Positions 24,999 to 34,374 of a stretch of 64,000 bases of DNA are shown here, one piece after another. The notes under the pieces were generated by a model. The model was not told where the DNA came from. It did no database searches and saw only the letters and a program-made list of their open reading frames with translations. The position numbers and the translations under genes were made by a program. Source of the stretch: a virus; the IMG/VR virus record IMGVR_UViG_3300037847_002819, positions 1 through 64,000 of that record; one strand, 5' to 3'. Within the stretch, counting starts at the first letter, position 1, and each line of letters begins with the position of its first letter.

Positions 24999-27649
24999 CT
25001 AAAGTTTGCTTTAATAACATAAATATGTTCAGTGCTTATTCCATAAGATTTACTGATTGAGTCAAAAGAATCTATATCATTAACTATGCTAGACATTTCA
25101 CTTGCGCTAATATCTAAATTATATTCCTTTTCCATTTTGTTAATCATTTCTTCCATATGTTCTATATTGTCAATTCTTTTTCTAGAATAAAATACAGGTT
25201 GATTTTTAATTAGTCTTATAGCATCGTGGACAGATAGAATCTTTGTTATTATTTCACTCTTCTTAATTTCTTTCAAATCTTCTAAAAGTTTCTTTCTTTG
25301 GTTTTCATCAGGAATGGCGTTCTCTCCATGCTTACTCTCTAATAAATCAATAATTGTTTTTAGAACAGTAATGTCTTCAAAACTATCTTTTTTAGATTTT
25401 CTATAAGAATCCATAATGCCGATATTATTTCCCCATTCACTGTTCATAAATGTCTCTTCTGTTCTTCCTGAAATACTTTTAATAGAACCTAATATTGCTG
25501 CTACATCTCTTTGAATGCTTTCTTTCATTTCATTATTCAATTTCTTATCTTTAGGGTCTATGCTTCTAGCAGTTTTGTATAATGCTTTAGAAAACCTAAC
25601 TGCTTCGCTTTTTATATCATTGAAGTTTTGTAGGGCATCTCCCTGTGTTAAAAGATTAGGAAAAGCGGTTAATCTAGGAATATCTTCTTCATCAACAAAT
25701 GCCTCTTTTGTGGTTAAGAACTTTTTATTGATGGCTTGGAATATTTTGAATTTAGGGTCTAATTTTTTAGTTGCGGCAATATATCGCATAGCATAGTTTC
25801 CTTTGAATGGTAATTTAATTCCGGCATCTAAATGCGATTGTTGCGGAGTAATGAAAACCTTTGCCATTAAGTCAACCAATTCATTTATTTTTCTATTTAC
25901 TTCTTTGTTCTTTTTCTTCAATGTTGTAAAGTTTTGTCTAGGAGAACCTGTCCTTCCAGCAACATTTCTGTAATATTTGAAATATTGAATTTTTGTAGGG
26001 TCACGGATTCTTCCTCCTTCATCAAACTTTGATGGAGTAGTAGTTCCAGCACCCATCATATCAAGACCTATGCTTATCGGTTGCGTTCCCTTTTCCTCTT
26101 GAAGCAAGTTAGCAAACAATTCTAAAAATCTATCAATGTCTGATGATACCTTACCTGCTTTGCTTTTCAATTCAGTATAGTGAATCCTCATTACTTCGTT
26201 ATTAGCCGCAAAAATAGGCAGGTGAAATGTCTTTTCTCCCTTCGCTAAACTTTCTATTGTTTCTAATTCATCTAAGAATGTCTCGAAAAGGGCTTCTTCA
26301 TCATCTTCGCTAATGTCTAGAAGAGTTCTCTTTTCCTTTAGGTAATCTATAATTTCACTTTGTTCTCCCCTCAAAGCCATTAGTCCATCTAAATCATCCT
26401 TTACTACTAGAATTCCTAGAGGGTCATACGCCATCTTTTCTGCGTGTTCTATTAATTCTTTTACCTCGCTAACATCAAAAACATCTCTTAATGATTTATC
26501 CTGTATTGATAACCTATCTGCTCTATCTGCTCTTTTGCTTTGGGGGTCAATTGCGGTTTCAGTTTGAGTTCCTTCATCTTCTTGCGTTACCAATGAATCC
26601 TTTCCTTCTTCTCCCGCATCATCATCATCATCACCGAATTGCTTATCTTCGTCTTTTATTTCTTGTCCTAAAAACTTCACATCATAATTGAATATTTTTA
26701 TAAATTTCATTAGGAATTCATATGACCTAGCCTTAATGTCAGAAAATCCTATTTGCTTACTCTCGAAAGGAAAAACATATTCTAAATCCGGTTCGTCTGA
26801 ACCCGCCATAAATTCAATAAACTTTCTAACATCTTTATCTGCTTTATCTAACTCAGGATTTCCTTCTTTCAATAATTCGACCAACTCTTCTAATTTATCA
26901 ATCATCATATCTTGGTCTTTTGCTACGCTTTTCCAAAATTTGTATGTAGCCCTTCTTGTCTTTGCATCTCTCGCTCGCTGCGTATCGCTGCCAAAAATCT
27001 TCTTCAAATGAATTTCATGTCTATGAATCTTAAATCTAGTAGTTCCTCTTTTGGATAGCATTCTAAGTCTATCAGCCATAGCATTAATGTTATTTCTAAT
27101 TGTGTCAGGTATTGGCATACCTTCAATGAAAACATATGTTTTGAAGTCTGATTCTAAATCATTAACATCAACCTTTTTCCCATCTCCTATTGAAAGAAGG
27201 TCGGCAGAAAATTGATTTGATAAAATATCTTGAACAGTTAATTTAGAACCATCATATCTTACAAATTTCAAATCTTCAAGAATATCACCAATGGTATCTC
27301 TCAAATGTTCTTGAAGGTTGATTGTTTTTGAACTAGCCCCTCTTTCTTTTGCGGCATCTTTTGTTTCTAATTCCATTAGATACTCTTTAACTTCCTGTCT
27401 CATTTTTGACATGATTTCTCTTCTTTGTTTCAAAGAAGGAGTTTCACCATTTTTATTCTTATACTCTTCACTAATAGATTTCTTATATGTTCTAATCTTA
27501 GTTTTAATATCTTCATCTATTCTTTCTGCGGCTTGCTTCTTTGCAGTTTTTCCACTACCACGAACAATTCTTCTAAATTCTTTTTCAGCAGCATTTAGAA
27601 TTGTTGAAACAACATTAGCCTTCAAATATTCTTTCAAAGTTTCTGTCAT
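24995..27649 (-). CDS. Large helical late protein
   Basis: 884 residues, Lys/Glu/Asp-rich. It starts MTETLKEYLKANVVSTILN without the Trp tag. An acidic low-complexity segment (EDKQFGDDDDDAGEEG) lies near 350. Mostly helices before and after; the end SISKSYGISTEHIYVIKANFR looks like a small HTH. No enzyme motif seen. It overlaps the 695-residue gene by four bases; the two probably work together, perhaps inside the head. Confidence 0.75.
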   Translation of the reverse strand: MTETLKEYLKANVVSTILNAAEKEFRRIVRGSGKTAKKQAAERIDEDIKTKIRTYKKSISEEYKNKNGETPSLKQRREIMSKMRQEVKEYLMELETKDAAKERGASSKTINLQEHLRDTIGDILEDLKFVRYDGSKLTVQDILSNQFSADLLSIGDGKKVDVNDLESDFKTYVFIEGMPIPDTIRNNINAMADRLRMLSKRGTTRFKIHRHEIHLKKIFGSDTQRARDAKTRRATYKFWKSVAKDQDMMIDKLEELVELLKEGNPELDKADKDVRKFIEFMAGSDEPDLEYVFPFESKQIGFSDIKARSYEFLMKFIKIFNYDVKFLGQEIKDEDKQFGDDDDDAGEEGKDSLVTQEDEGTQTETAIDPQSKRADRADRLSIQDKSLRDVFDVSEVKELIEHAEKMAYDPLGILVVKDDLDGLMALRGEQSEIIDYLKEKRTLLDISEDDEEALFETFLDELETIESLAKGEKTFHLPIFAANNEVMRIHYTELKSKAGKVSSDIDRFLELFANLLQEEKGTQPISIGLDMMGAGTTTPSKFDEGGRIRDPTKIQYFKYYRNVAGRTGSPRQNFTTLKKKNKEVNRKINELVDLMAKVFITPQQSHLDAGIKLPFKGNYAMRYIAATKKLDPKFKIFQAINKKFLTTKEAFVDEEDIPRLTAFPNLLTQGDALQNFNDIKSEAVRFSKALYKTARSIDPKDKKLNNEMKESIQRDVAAILGSIKSISGRTEETFMNSEWGNNIGIMDSYRKSKKDSFEDITVLKTIIDLLESKHGENAIPDENQRKKLLEDLKEIKKSEIITKILSVHDAIRLIKNQPVFYSRKRIDNIEHMEEMINKMEKEYNLDISASEMSSIVNDIDSFDSISKSYGISTEHIYVIKANFR

Positions 27650-29733
27650 AGTTCTCGCCTCTTCATTAATGCATAACTAACTAATTTAGCAGTATATTTA
27701 GGTGAATCGTAAATAGTAGGATAATTAATAGGTTTTTCTGCAATATCATCTAATGTATTTTTTAGTGCTTCTTCGAAATTATTCTTAAATAATTGCAAGT
27801 TTGTTTGCATCTTGGTTGCGAAGTCCCTAACTGCTTGTAGCAAGGACTCGTTTTCCACTGTTAAACCTTTCTTCGCTTCTTTGTCTATTTTCTGCGCTTC
27901 GGTGATAAGAGAACCCGACATGGAATTGCAGATATGGTAAAATACAGACAGGGCTTCTTTGATGCTATTGCCCTTTGTATTCAGTGCATCTTTTAGTTTT
28001 ATGTCTTGGAAATGATTCCTCAATTTATCTTCATCTTCTTTAGAAGTAGCCAATATACTGTATATGGTTTTCACGACTTCTGATTCACCTTGTAAAAACT
28101 TCTGTTCTTCATTTAATTTAATCGTTAATTTTCTTCTTCTGTAAAAAGAAGTATCGAAAGAGTATTTGTTTTCTTTCAACCATTCCTTATATTCTTCTTG
28201 AGCATCTTCGGCTTCTTCTTCGGCTTCTTCTTTCGTTTGGCCTTCCGAGGGAATACCGAGAAGAGTGTTTAATTCCTCTTGAACCTTTTCACCCAATTTT
28301 GTTTCAGTAAAAATAGCCTTTTGGGATTCTTTAGCCTGTTTAGGATTAATTATTGTGTAGTCCACTCCTTCCTTAGCATTCAAACCTTCTTCTTCTATCA
28401 AGTATTCTATAAAAATTACTGCGGCTGAATTGACAAGTGCTTCACGATACTCTTGTTCAAATGCCTGTCTTTCTTCCGTGTCCGGTGCTTTTTTAGCATC
28501 TAATTCAATAGCCTGTTTTTGTTTTTTTGTTTTTGCCGATTGCTTTTTCCACGCTAATAAATCATTTCTAGTTAAAATTGTTTCAGAAGACATTTCTTTC
28601 ATAACTCTTTCAAACAAATTACTGTCTATTGGTAACTCTAACAGTTTGCGAATGTAAAAGGAAGGCGTATGTTTGCTAGAATTCTCTTTTCCACTTAAAA
28701 TTCTCCCATACATAGACTTACCATTAATCTTAAAATTAGTAATTTCTTTCATAAAATTAGTATCTCTAGAATCTCCGGTTTTTGCACCTTCCATCACCAA
28801 TTTGAACCAATTTTCTATTTCTTCACTATCAATAGTGCCGAAACTTTCTAACAATTTAGTTGCTAATGCCTTTATTCTTGAAGAACCGCCTATATTTACA
28901 AAAGATGAGTCAGTTTCATACAATAATCTTCTTAAATCAGGGGAAATACTACGCATTTTAACATCTTCAGTGGATGCTAGAGAAAATAATGATGGCAATT
29001 GGTCACTAATAAGTTTTTTAATGTCTTTTTGTGTTACTTTTCGTTGAAATTTAACTATTTTTCTTAAAATCACTAAATTTCCACTCATTTCAGTCTCCCA
29101 ATTAGACTTTTTAGCCTCATCATCCAATGTCTTTTCATTAATTTCACTTGAAGCGGCACGAATTTCAATTAAAACTCTAGTCAAATTGATTAATTTCTCG
29201 TTATAGAAGTCTTTTGGAGTAAAATTTCTCTTTTTAGACTCTTTTTTCTCAATAACTTCTATTAATTTTGCTCTATTTTCAGGATTTAAGTATCTTTTCT
29301 TCATTAATTTTAATTTATTATCAGTCGAATCCTTTAGAAAAACATTCAAGGCAACAATATTAGCCTTAGATTGGGAATCATCTGCTAAAATTCCATTTAG
29401 AAGTCTTAGTGTCTTATCTCTAGATTTTCTCTGACCTAAACCTTCAATAAGTTTTTCTAAATTCTTAGCAATATTTTGCCTTATTTCTATTTTTTCTTGT
29501 TTTGTTTTATTGCGAAGAAGATTTGTAACAAGATTTTTTTCTTCCATAAAATCATAAACAGAACTTATATCAATTTCTTGTTCTTTGAAATGATTTACCA
29601 TTTCATCAAAGTTAGGATTAGTAATTGATGTTTTGCTTTTAGGGTCGCTTTTAATATTAAACAAAATTTCTGCCGTTGTATCGTCTGAAAGCATTTGAAA
29701 CAGACTAAGAAAATCAGCAGGGAAGGCTTTCAT
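27646..29733 (-). CDS. Large helical late protein
   Basis: 695 residues, Lys/Glu/Leu-rich, helical throughout, with coiled coils about 80-110 and 395-520 (a Glu/Ala run, KEEAEEEAEDAQEEYKEW). It starts MKAFPADFLSLFQMLSDDTT. No recognisable domain. Partner by position of the 884-residue protein downstream. Both resemble in composition the 1109-residue MSW-tagged protein near the portal. Confidence 0.75.
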   Translation of the reverse strand: MKAFPADFLSLFQMLSDDTTAEILFNIKSDPKSKTSITNPNFDEMVNHFKEQEIDISSVYDFMEEKNLVTNLLRNKTKQEKIEIRQNIAKNLEKLIEGLGQRKSRDKTLRLLNGILADDSQSKANIVALNVFLKDSTDNKLKLMKKRYLNPENRAKLIEVIEKKESKKRNFTPKDFYNEKLINLTRVLIEIRAASSEINEKTLDDEAKKSNWETEMSGNLVILRKIVKFQRKVTQKDIKKLISDQLPSLFSLASTEDVKMRSISPDLRRLLYETDSSFVNIGGSSRIKALATKLLESFGTIDSEEIENWFKLVMEGAKTGDSRDTNFMKEITNFKINGKSMYGRILSGKENSSKHTPSFYIRKLLELPIDSNLFERVMKEMSSETILTRNDLLAWKKQSAKTKKQKQAIELDAKKAPDTEERQAFEQEYREALVNSAAVIFIEYLIEEEGLNAKEGVDYTIINPKQAKESQKAIFTETKLGEKVQEELNTLLGIPSEGQTKEEAEEEAEDAQEEYKEWLKENKYSFDTSFYRRRKLTIKLNEEQKFLQGESEVVKTIYSILATSKEDEDKLRNHFQDIKLKDALNTKGNSIKEALSVFYHICNSMSGSLITEAQKIDKEAKKGLTVENESLLQAVRDFATKMQTNLQLFKNNFEEALKNTLDDIAEKPINYPTIYDSPKYTAKLVSYALMKRREL

Positions 29734-29743
29734 TTAGGCCACC

Positions 29744-29962
29744 TCATTGTAATTCCTTTTTTAGTTTTTTAAGACCTTCTGAAAAAGTATCTAGGACTCT
29801 ATTCAGATTTTCTTTTTTATCAGCGTATTGGGGTTGTTTTCTCATTTCCCTTACCATTTCTATTATTCCTTTATATTCTTCAATAAGGTTAGGAAGATTT
29901 TCCTTATGTTTTCTTCTCGCTCTAACTCTTTTCATTCTAGCAATATTCGGGTGTTCTCTCAT
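29744..29962 (-). CDS. Small basic helical protein
   Basis: 72 residues, one or two helices, rich in Arg/Lys at the N-terminus (MREHPNIARMKRVRARRKHK). No tag. It overlaps the stop of the upstream tagged gene by four bases. The basic start could bind nucleic acid. Function unknown. Confidence 0.68.
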   Translation of the reverse strand: MREHPNIARMKRVRARRKHKENLPNLIEEYKGIIEMVREMRKQPQYADKKENLNRVLDTFSEGLKKLKKELQ

Positions 29963-30165
29963 TTTAATTCCTCCTTTATAGTTTGAATATTATATTCGAT
30001 AAACTCTATCAATTGCGGAATATTAGGATTAGGTTTTTTCAATTCTTCTAATACCTTTTCCATGTAAAATAATGATTGTTGAAAAGCAATTAAGGATTCA
30101 TCAGCATCTAGGTCGCCCCTTGCCGTATCTTTCCAATCCTGTTTGATAATGCTTTTCCAACTCAT
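29959..30165 (-). CDS. MSW-tagged small helical protein
   Basis: 68 residues. Tag MSWKSIIKQDWK, a short acidic linker, and two helices (LIAFQQSLFYMEKVLEEL and IPQLIEFIEYNIQTIKEEL) that could form a hairpin. A ribosome site AGAGGGATTACA lies just before the ATG. Function unknown. Confidence 0.72.
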   Translation of the reverse strand: MSWKSIIKQDWKDTARGDLDADESLIAFQQSLFYMEKVLEELKKPNPNIPQLIEFIEYNIQTIKEELK

Positions 30166-30181
30166 TGTAATCCCTCTTGTA

Positions 30182-30610
30182 TTATTCTCTCGTCAATTCT
30201 AAATACAATTTCCCATCATGAAAATCCACAATTTCAAAATCTAGAGTCACTTTTTCACCTACCGGAATATCAACGCTAAAATCTTCCATGATTATTTCAT
30301 CTTCCTTGAAAGTATATACCGGAGCGATAGTATCTTCGGAATTATAAATACTAATTTTTCCTTTAGGTTTAACTGTGATAGTAATGTCAAAGGAATCAAT
30401 ATCTGCGGAAATATCTAAGTCTAAATAATCATAATCTTCTTCATATTGAATCTTATCCCCATCTTCGTCTTTTTCAGGTAGTCCTAATCCTTTAACTATC
30501 TCTTCCATTAAACTACCATCAATTACACTATACTTTGCCCCGCCTCTTCTCATAAATCCTCTCTTTTGATAGTTCGGTGTAGGTGCTTTTACTATTTCTT
30601 TCCAACTCAT
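30182..30610 (-). CDS. MSW-tagged beta-rich protein
   Basis: 142 residues. Tag MSWKEIVKAPTPN, a basic linker (RGFMRRGGAKY), then an acidic beta-rich domain (YDYLDLDISADIDSFDITIT, FDFEIVDF-like strands, KLYLELTRE). The tag is thus attached to all-beta as well as helical cargo. The last base of the stop region lies 16 bases from the next gene. Confidence 0.72.
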   Translation of the reverse strand: MSWKEIVKAPTPNYQKRGFMRRGGAKYSVIDGSLMEEIVKGLGLPEKDEDGDKIQYEEDYDYLDLDISADIDSFDITITVKPKGKISIYNSEDTIAPVYTFKEDEIIMEDFSVDIPVGEKVTLDFEIVDFHDGKLYLELTRE

Positions 30611-31263
30611 TGTAATTTCTCCTGCATTTTCTTTTTAATTTCAAGCCAAATCTCAGGATTGTTTTGTGCAAGCACTTCTTGAACAATCTGCATTTGTGCG
30701 ACAATAATAGTATCTTGTCTCTTATGAACAAGTTTGCCTTTGAATTCTAAAAGATACCTCAAAGACTCTCTAACTTCTTTTGCAAGTTTAGTCAAACTAT
30801 CTATCTCTCTTGGTTCTAGTTCTGTATTTCTGAACAACTCATCTAACTTAGAATCTAATCTTTGTATGTTAGCACTTAGCAAATCAATTTCATTTACTTC
30901 CTTTTTTGCTATCATTGTGGCAGCAGATTGCTGCACCAATGGGGCTAAGTGGTGCTTCATGTGTCTTTGCACCTGCTCTTTAGTAACTTCAAGAGCCTGT
31001 GAAACTCCCTCAACGGTAATATTACCTTCTGAAAGTGCCTGTTCGTAATGCTTCCTCATTGGGTCTGTGCATAATTTACATTTTGGATTACTACTGTTGG
31101 TATAATCCCCCATGTGATTTCTCATGTGTTGGGCTGATGAACCGCTTCGCCAATTATATCTTTTATCCATATCATCACAAGAAGTAAATCCACCTTCTAA
31201 TGCGGCTTCAATTTCTTCTCTATCGTCATGTTGACAAACAGAACATCGTTTGCGGGTTATCAT
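30607..31263 (-). CDS. Twin zinc-finger/HTH protein, candidate small terminase subunit
   Basis: 218 residues. Two similar Cys/His modules: RCSVCQHDDREEIEAALEGG ... HMRNHM (about 6-51) and KCKLCTDPMRKHYEQALSEG ... HMKHHL (about 61-106). The Zn-finger plus HTH pattern CxxCxHxxRxxIExxL is common in small terminase subunits of other phages. A helical C-terminus (150-218) could form the oligomer ring and bind TerL. TerL lies several genes downstream, not adjacent, so this is a candidate only. Confidence 0.62.
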   Translation of the reverse strand: MITRKRCSVCQHDDREEIEAALEGGFTSCDDMDKRYNWRSGSSAQHMRNHMGDYTNSSNPKCKLCTDPMRKHYEQALSEGNITVEGVSQALEVTKEQVQRHMKHHLAPLVQQSAATMIAKKEVNEIDLLSANIQRLDSKLDELFRNTELEPREIDSLTKLAKEVRESLRYLLEFKGKLVHKRQDTIIVAQMQIVQEVLAQNNPEIWLEIKKKMQEKLQ

Positions 31264-31264
31264 T

Positions 31265-32389
31265 TTACCACCTCAAAATGTCTTGCCATGATTTTTTAAT
31301 ATCCTTCCATGTATCAGAAGGAGGGTCTGACAATCCTCTTAATCTCAAATAGTAACCATTTCTAACTTTAATGTTTTCTTGGCGACCTCTTGCGATTACT
31401 TCTTTAATGAGAGTTCCCATAACTTGATTGCTTATTTGACCTATTCTGTATTCTTTAATATCTTGAGCAAATTCCATCTTTTTATTTGTAGCAGCATAGA
31501 TAAGTAATTTTTGTTCTTTCTCACTAGCAACTGTGAATGTTTCTGCTTTTAGTGCATTTGCTATTGCTCCAAGATTTATTTTACCACTATTCTCCGGATA
31601 GAATCTAGGGTTCTTTATATTATTAGTTACCCATTTTCTAATTCCTCCCATCAATGCCAACGCACCTGCCCTTCTGACTCCAATAGTGTATAGGTCAATA
31701 CTTTCTTTTTTCAACTCTTCAATAGCACCATCAACAATATCAATAAGACCTTTCTCAATTCCTAAATCTCCACCACCAAATAATGCCTGTGCTAATGGAG
31801 GATTTGCCGTATTCATCGTTTTACTATGCCAGCCATCTTTAACTTTATATCCCTTTTCTGGATATTTAGCAACAAAGTATTTATCAACATAATGACCATA
31901 AATAGGTTCTTCGTCATCGCTTGCAACAACAACCTTTTTTCCTCCTCTTTTAACTTCATCAAATGAAGTAGGAGTATGGAAAAGAATATTTCTAGGATTT
32001 AATTTACTTTTAGGTTGTTCGAAAATTGCTAATTTATCTTGTATTTTTTCCAAGTCTTCAAGATTGTCTTTTGTTAAAACCTTCTTTCCTTTAATAGCCT
32101 TAGCAATATCTTTCAAAACTTCAAATACTCCTTTATCTCCTTTATTACGAGAATTAGGCCGCCTATACGCAGAAGTAACATGTTGTTCTAATTGACCAAA
32201 TAAAGTATTAGGAACTGCTTTTTTTCCTTGTTTTGTTTTTCTTCCTTCTGATTGAATATCTTTATCGCTAATCCCTTTACATTTAGTTTCCCATGCAATA
32301 TAATCAGCAATAAAATCTAATGTAGGACTATCAACGGTATTGCCGAAACCATCACTTGTTCGTGCTTTCTTCTTACTCGGCATCTTCAT
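31265..32389 (-). CDS. Late protein with a double C-terminal tag
   Basis: 374 residues. The N-terminus is basic and polar; the middle is mixed alpha/beta (residues 150-330, ESIDLYTIGVRRAGALALMG). The C-terminus reads SDTWKDIKKSWQDILRW, two copies of the recurrent motif in tandem (TWKDIKK, SWQDILR). It is one of three proteins with the motif at the C-terminus. It overlaps the next upstream gene by 17 bases. Function unknown. Confidence 0.75.
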   Translation of the reverse strand: MKMPSKKKARTSDGFGNTVDSPTLDFIADYIAWETKCKGISDKDIQSEGRKTKQGKKAVPNTLFGQLEQHVTSAYRRPNSRNKGDKGVFEVLKDIAKAIKGKKVLTKDNLEDLEKIQDKLAIFEQPKSKLNPRNILFHTPTSFDEVKRGGKKVVVASDDEEPIYGHYVDKYFVAKYPEKGYKVKDGWHSKTMNTANPPLAQALFGGGDLGIEKGLIDIVDGAIEELKKESIDLYTIGVRRAGALALMGGIRKWVTNNIKNPRFYPENSGKINLGAIANALKAETFTVASEKEQKLLIYAATNKKMEFAQDIKEYRIGQISNQVMGTLIKEVIARGRQENIKVRNGYYLRLRGLSDPPSDTWKDIKKSWQDILRW

Positions 32390-32744
32390 CTTCCTCCTTC
32401 TTTTTGTGTGAATATCTTAAATTTATTATGTTGGGTGTGGCAGTGCTAACCGCCCCTGCTTCTCTTAGGAGAACATCGGTATAAGAAGATTCTTGCTTTT
32501 TAATTTCTGACATTACCTGTTGTAATAATTCACCTAGACTATATGCTTCAAGAGTTTTTTTACCGTCAACAGTAACGAAGTATTTACCTCCGCCTTTTTG
32601 ACGAACCTTGACATATCCTGTATCATGGTGCAAAGACATATTAGTTCCGCCTTTGCCGACACCGCCTTTAATGTCACCTTCTAAACCTAATGCTTCTAGA
32701 AACTCTCTAGGAGTCATCATTTTGAGAATGTTAAACCAATTCAT
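32373..32744 (-). CDS. Tagged late protein (MNWFNILK)
   Basis: 123 residues. Tag variant MNWFNILKMMTPREFL, a Gly-rich segment (GDIKGGVGKGGTNMS), a beta-rich part (YVKVRQKGGGKYFVTVDGKK) and a helix. The end is Lys/Glu/Asp-rich. No family recognised. Four-base overlap with the upstream gene. Confidence 0.7.
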   Translation of the reverse strand: MNWFNILKMMTPREFLEALGLEGDIKGGVGKGGTNMSLHHDTGYVKVRQKGGGKYFVTVDGKKTLEAYSLGELLQQVMSEIKKQESSYTDVLLREAGAVSTATPNIINLRYSHKKKEEDEDAE

Positions 32745-33037
32745 TCATTGTCCTCCTGTAACATTCCCCAAGCCATTCCCTGTTCTTCTTGGTATGAATC
32801 ATCCATCATTTGAATAGTAGTTTTCAAATCGTTTATAGCACCTAATAATTCATTAATTGTTTTATTAATTTCTGTATCTCCGGCTTTATTATCCTTAGAA
32901 AAATATATGTCTCTTAATTTCCTACTGATATAACTTAGCGAATTCTGTATTTCTTCGTGGTCTTCTAATACATCTGTTAATCTAGCCATTCCTGAAAAAC
33001 TAGTAATTTCCTTTTTCAGAATGGTTTGCCAAGACAT
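32741..33037 (-). CDS. MSW-tagged helical protein
   Basis: 98 residues. Tag MSWQTILKKEITS then two helices (LEDHEEIQNSLSYISRKL and INKTINELLGAINDLKTTIQ) separated by a polar loop. Acidic end. The ATG follows TTGAGGGGAAACA. Function unknown. Confidence 0.72.
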   Translation of the reverse strand: MSWQTILKKEITSFSGMARLTDVLEDHEEIQNSLSYISRKLRDIYFSKDNKAGDTEINKTINELLGAINDLKTTIQMMDDSYQEEQGMAWGMLQEDNE

Positions 33038-33046
33038 TGTTTCCCC

Positions 33047-33364
33047 TCAAATATTTTCATCAATAAATTTAACGCTATCATCAGGGTTTCCAGCAAACAT
33101 TTGCGCTCTTTCGACTAACTCTAAAGCAAGCCTAGCAGTTTTTTGAAATTCTTTAGAAGTGTTTTTTAATTTAGCAGTTAACTTACTCCATTCATTCTTT
33201 TCTTCATCTGATAACATATTATAAGTTCTTCCTCTTGTCATCAAACCTAATTTAAGACTGATACTTTCAGTTTCATTTCTCAACTTTTCTAAATGCTCCC
33301 CTGCTTCTAATATTTCTTCTGTTATGGATTCATAATCCTTTTTTACAATATCAAACCAACTCAT
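33047..33364 (-). CDS. MSW-tagged helical protein
   Basis: 105 residues from the ATG at 33364, giving MSWFDIVKKDYES; an ATG three codons upstream (33373) is possible but adds MIK before the tag and lies in the ribosome site GAGAGATGATT. The rest is a long helical hairpin with acidic and Leu-rich faces. Overlaps nothing on this start; the upstream stop is adjacent. Confidence 0.72.
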   Translation of the reverse strand: MSWFDIVKKDYESITEEILEAGEHLEKLRNETESISLKLGLMTRGRTYNMLSDEEKNEWSKLTAKLKNTSKEFQKTARLALELVERAQMFAGNPDDSVKFIDENI

Positions 33365-33365
33365 T

Positions 33366-33728
33366 TTAATCATCTCTCAAATGCGATAAATATTCTATTT
33401 CGGGGTCTAAAGCATCTTCTATTGCTTCTGGGAAATCAATATCTTTGAAATTGAATCCATGTAATTCAAGTCTTTTTGTGAATCTTTCATCCCTTTCTAA
33501 TCTATCCGGTATTTCATCATTTAACATTTCTCTAATTTCTTTATCTGATTTACCTTCTCTCATAGCATCAGCGATTAAATCCAATGCGTGTCGTCTAAAA
33601 CCCATACCTGCAAATTTACCATCATAATCATAATTGAGTTCATCTCCAAGATAAATAGCGGTTAGTTCTGTTGCATTAGCAACATCAGTCAACATATTGT
33701 CTTTTTTGATAATATTTTTCCATGACAT
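33366..33728 (-). CDS. MSW-tagged late protein
   Basis: 120 residues from the ATG at 33728 (MSWKNIIKKDNML). A GTG nine bases upstream would add MKK and lies in the ribosome site TTAGGTGA. The body is acidic and helical (RRHALDLIADAMREGKSDKE), ending EIEYLSHLRDD. Function unknown. Confidence 0.72.
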   Translation of the reverse strand: MSWKNIIKKDNMLTDVANATELTAIYLGDELNYDYDGKFAGMGFRRHALDLIADAMREGKSDKEIREMLNDEIPDRLERDERFTKRLELHGFNFKDIDFPEAIEDALDPEIEYLSHLRDD

Positions 33729-33737
33729 TTTTTTCAC

Positions 33738-33986
33738 CTAATCGCCTAGAGAAATACCTAAAGCATCTAAATCTGCTACTTCTTTTGCCTCTAGTATTTT
33801 CTTCTTTTGCTCAATCAACTTTTGCTTTTCATCCACTTCTCGCAACATTTGGTAAAGTTCTTTTTGGGTTTTACGCCTTAGTTTTTCCAACTCTTGTTTT
33901 TTTCTATCCTCAACCATTTGTTGTCCGGCTCTTTCACGATAGTCGAATGTTTGACTTCCAACTTTAATTACATCTTCCCATGTCAT
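33738..33986 (-). CDS. Tagged coiled-coil protein
   Basis: 82 residues from the ATG at 33986 (MTWEDVIKVGSQT); an ATG six codons upstream at 34004 adds MGWMIS. The tag boundary argues for the shorter form. Residues 25-70 form a Lys/Glu/Gln coiled coil; the end is ADLDALGISLGD. Function unknown. Confidence 0.72.
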   Translation of the reverse strand: MTWEDVIKVGSQTFDYRERAGQQMVEDRKKQELEKLRRKTQKELYQMLREVDEKQKLIEQKKKILEAKEVADLDALGISLGD

Positions 33987-33987
33987 A

Positions 33988-34269
33988 CTAATCATCCATC
34001 CCAAATATTTCTCTTAATTCATCACGCAATTGTTCATATCTTTTGGAATCAATTTTACCTTTCATAAACAACCTGCCTATTTTTTCTATTCCTTGTTGAT
34101 AGGTATGCGCCCCTGTTTGTAGTTCGGGCGACCTTGTGGAATAGTCATCCCTTGCTGATGTTGGTTCTTCATAAGAAGGACTCATGCCATATTCTCTAAA
34201 CGATTTAGGGTCTATGTTTCTTTCATTATCAGAAATCTTTCTTCTTTTTATTATGTCTTCCCAACTCAT
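33988..34269 (-). CDS. MSW-tagged late protein
   Basis: 93 residues. Tag MSWEDIIKRRKIS, a polar disordered middle rich in Ser, Thr, Tyr and Glu, and a C-terminal part (GRLFMKGKIDSKRYEQLRDE) with the look of a short SHOCT-like helix pair. Its ATG overlaps the TGA of a 35-residue gene upstream. Confidence 0.72.
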   Translation of the reverse strand: MSWEDIIKRRKISDNERNIDPKSFREYGMSPSYEEPTSARDDYSTRSPELQTGAHTYQQGIEKIGRLFMKGKIDSKRYEQLRDELREIFGMDD

Positions 34270-34373
34270 TTCTTACCACCTGCGATTAAATCTTTTTTGA
34301 GTTCTTTTTCTGCTTTATCTAATTCTTTAGACTTAGCATCAAACCAAGTATCTAGTAATGTGCATCTTGTCAT
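34266..34373 (-). CDS. 35-residue microprotein
   Basis: MTRCTLLDTWFDAKSKELDK followed by a Lys/Glu helix and AGGKK. Start lies one base after the upstream stop and the stop overlaps the next start (ATGA), so the frame is kept open exactly between two genes, the main support. The segment LDTWFDAK vaguely recalls the recurrent Trp peptide but does not match it. Confidence 0.55.
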   Translation of the reverse strand: MTRCTLLDTWFDAKSKELDKAEKELKKDLIAGGKK

Positions 34374-34374
34374 A

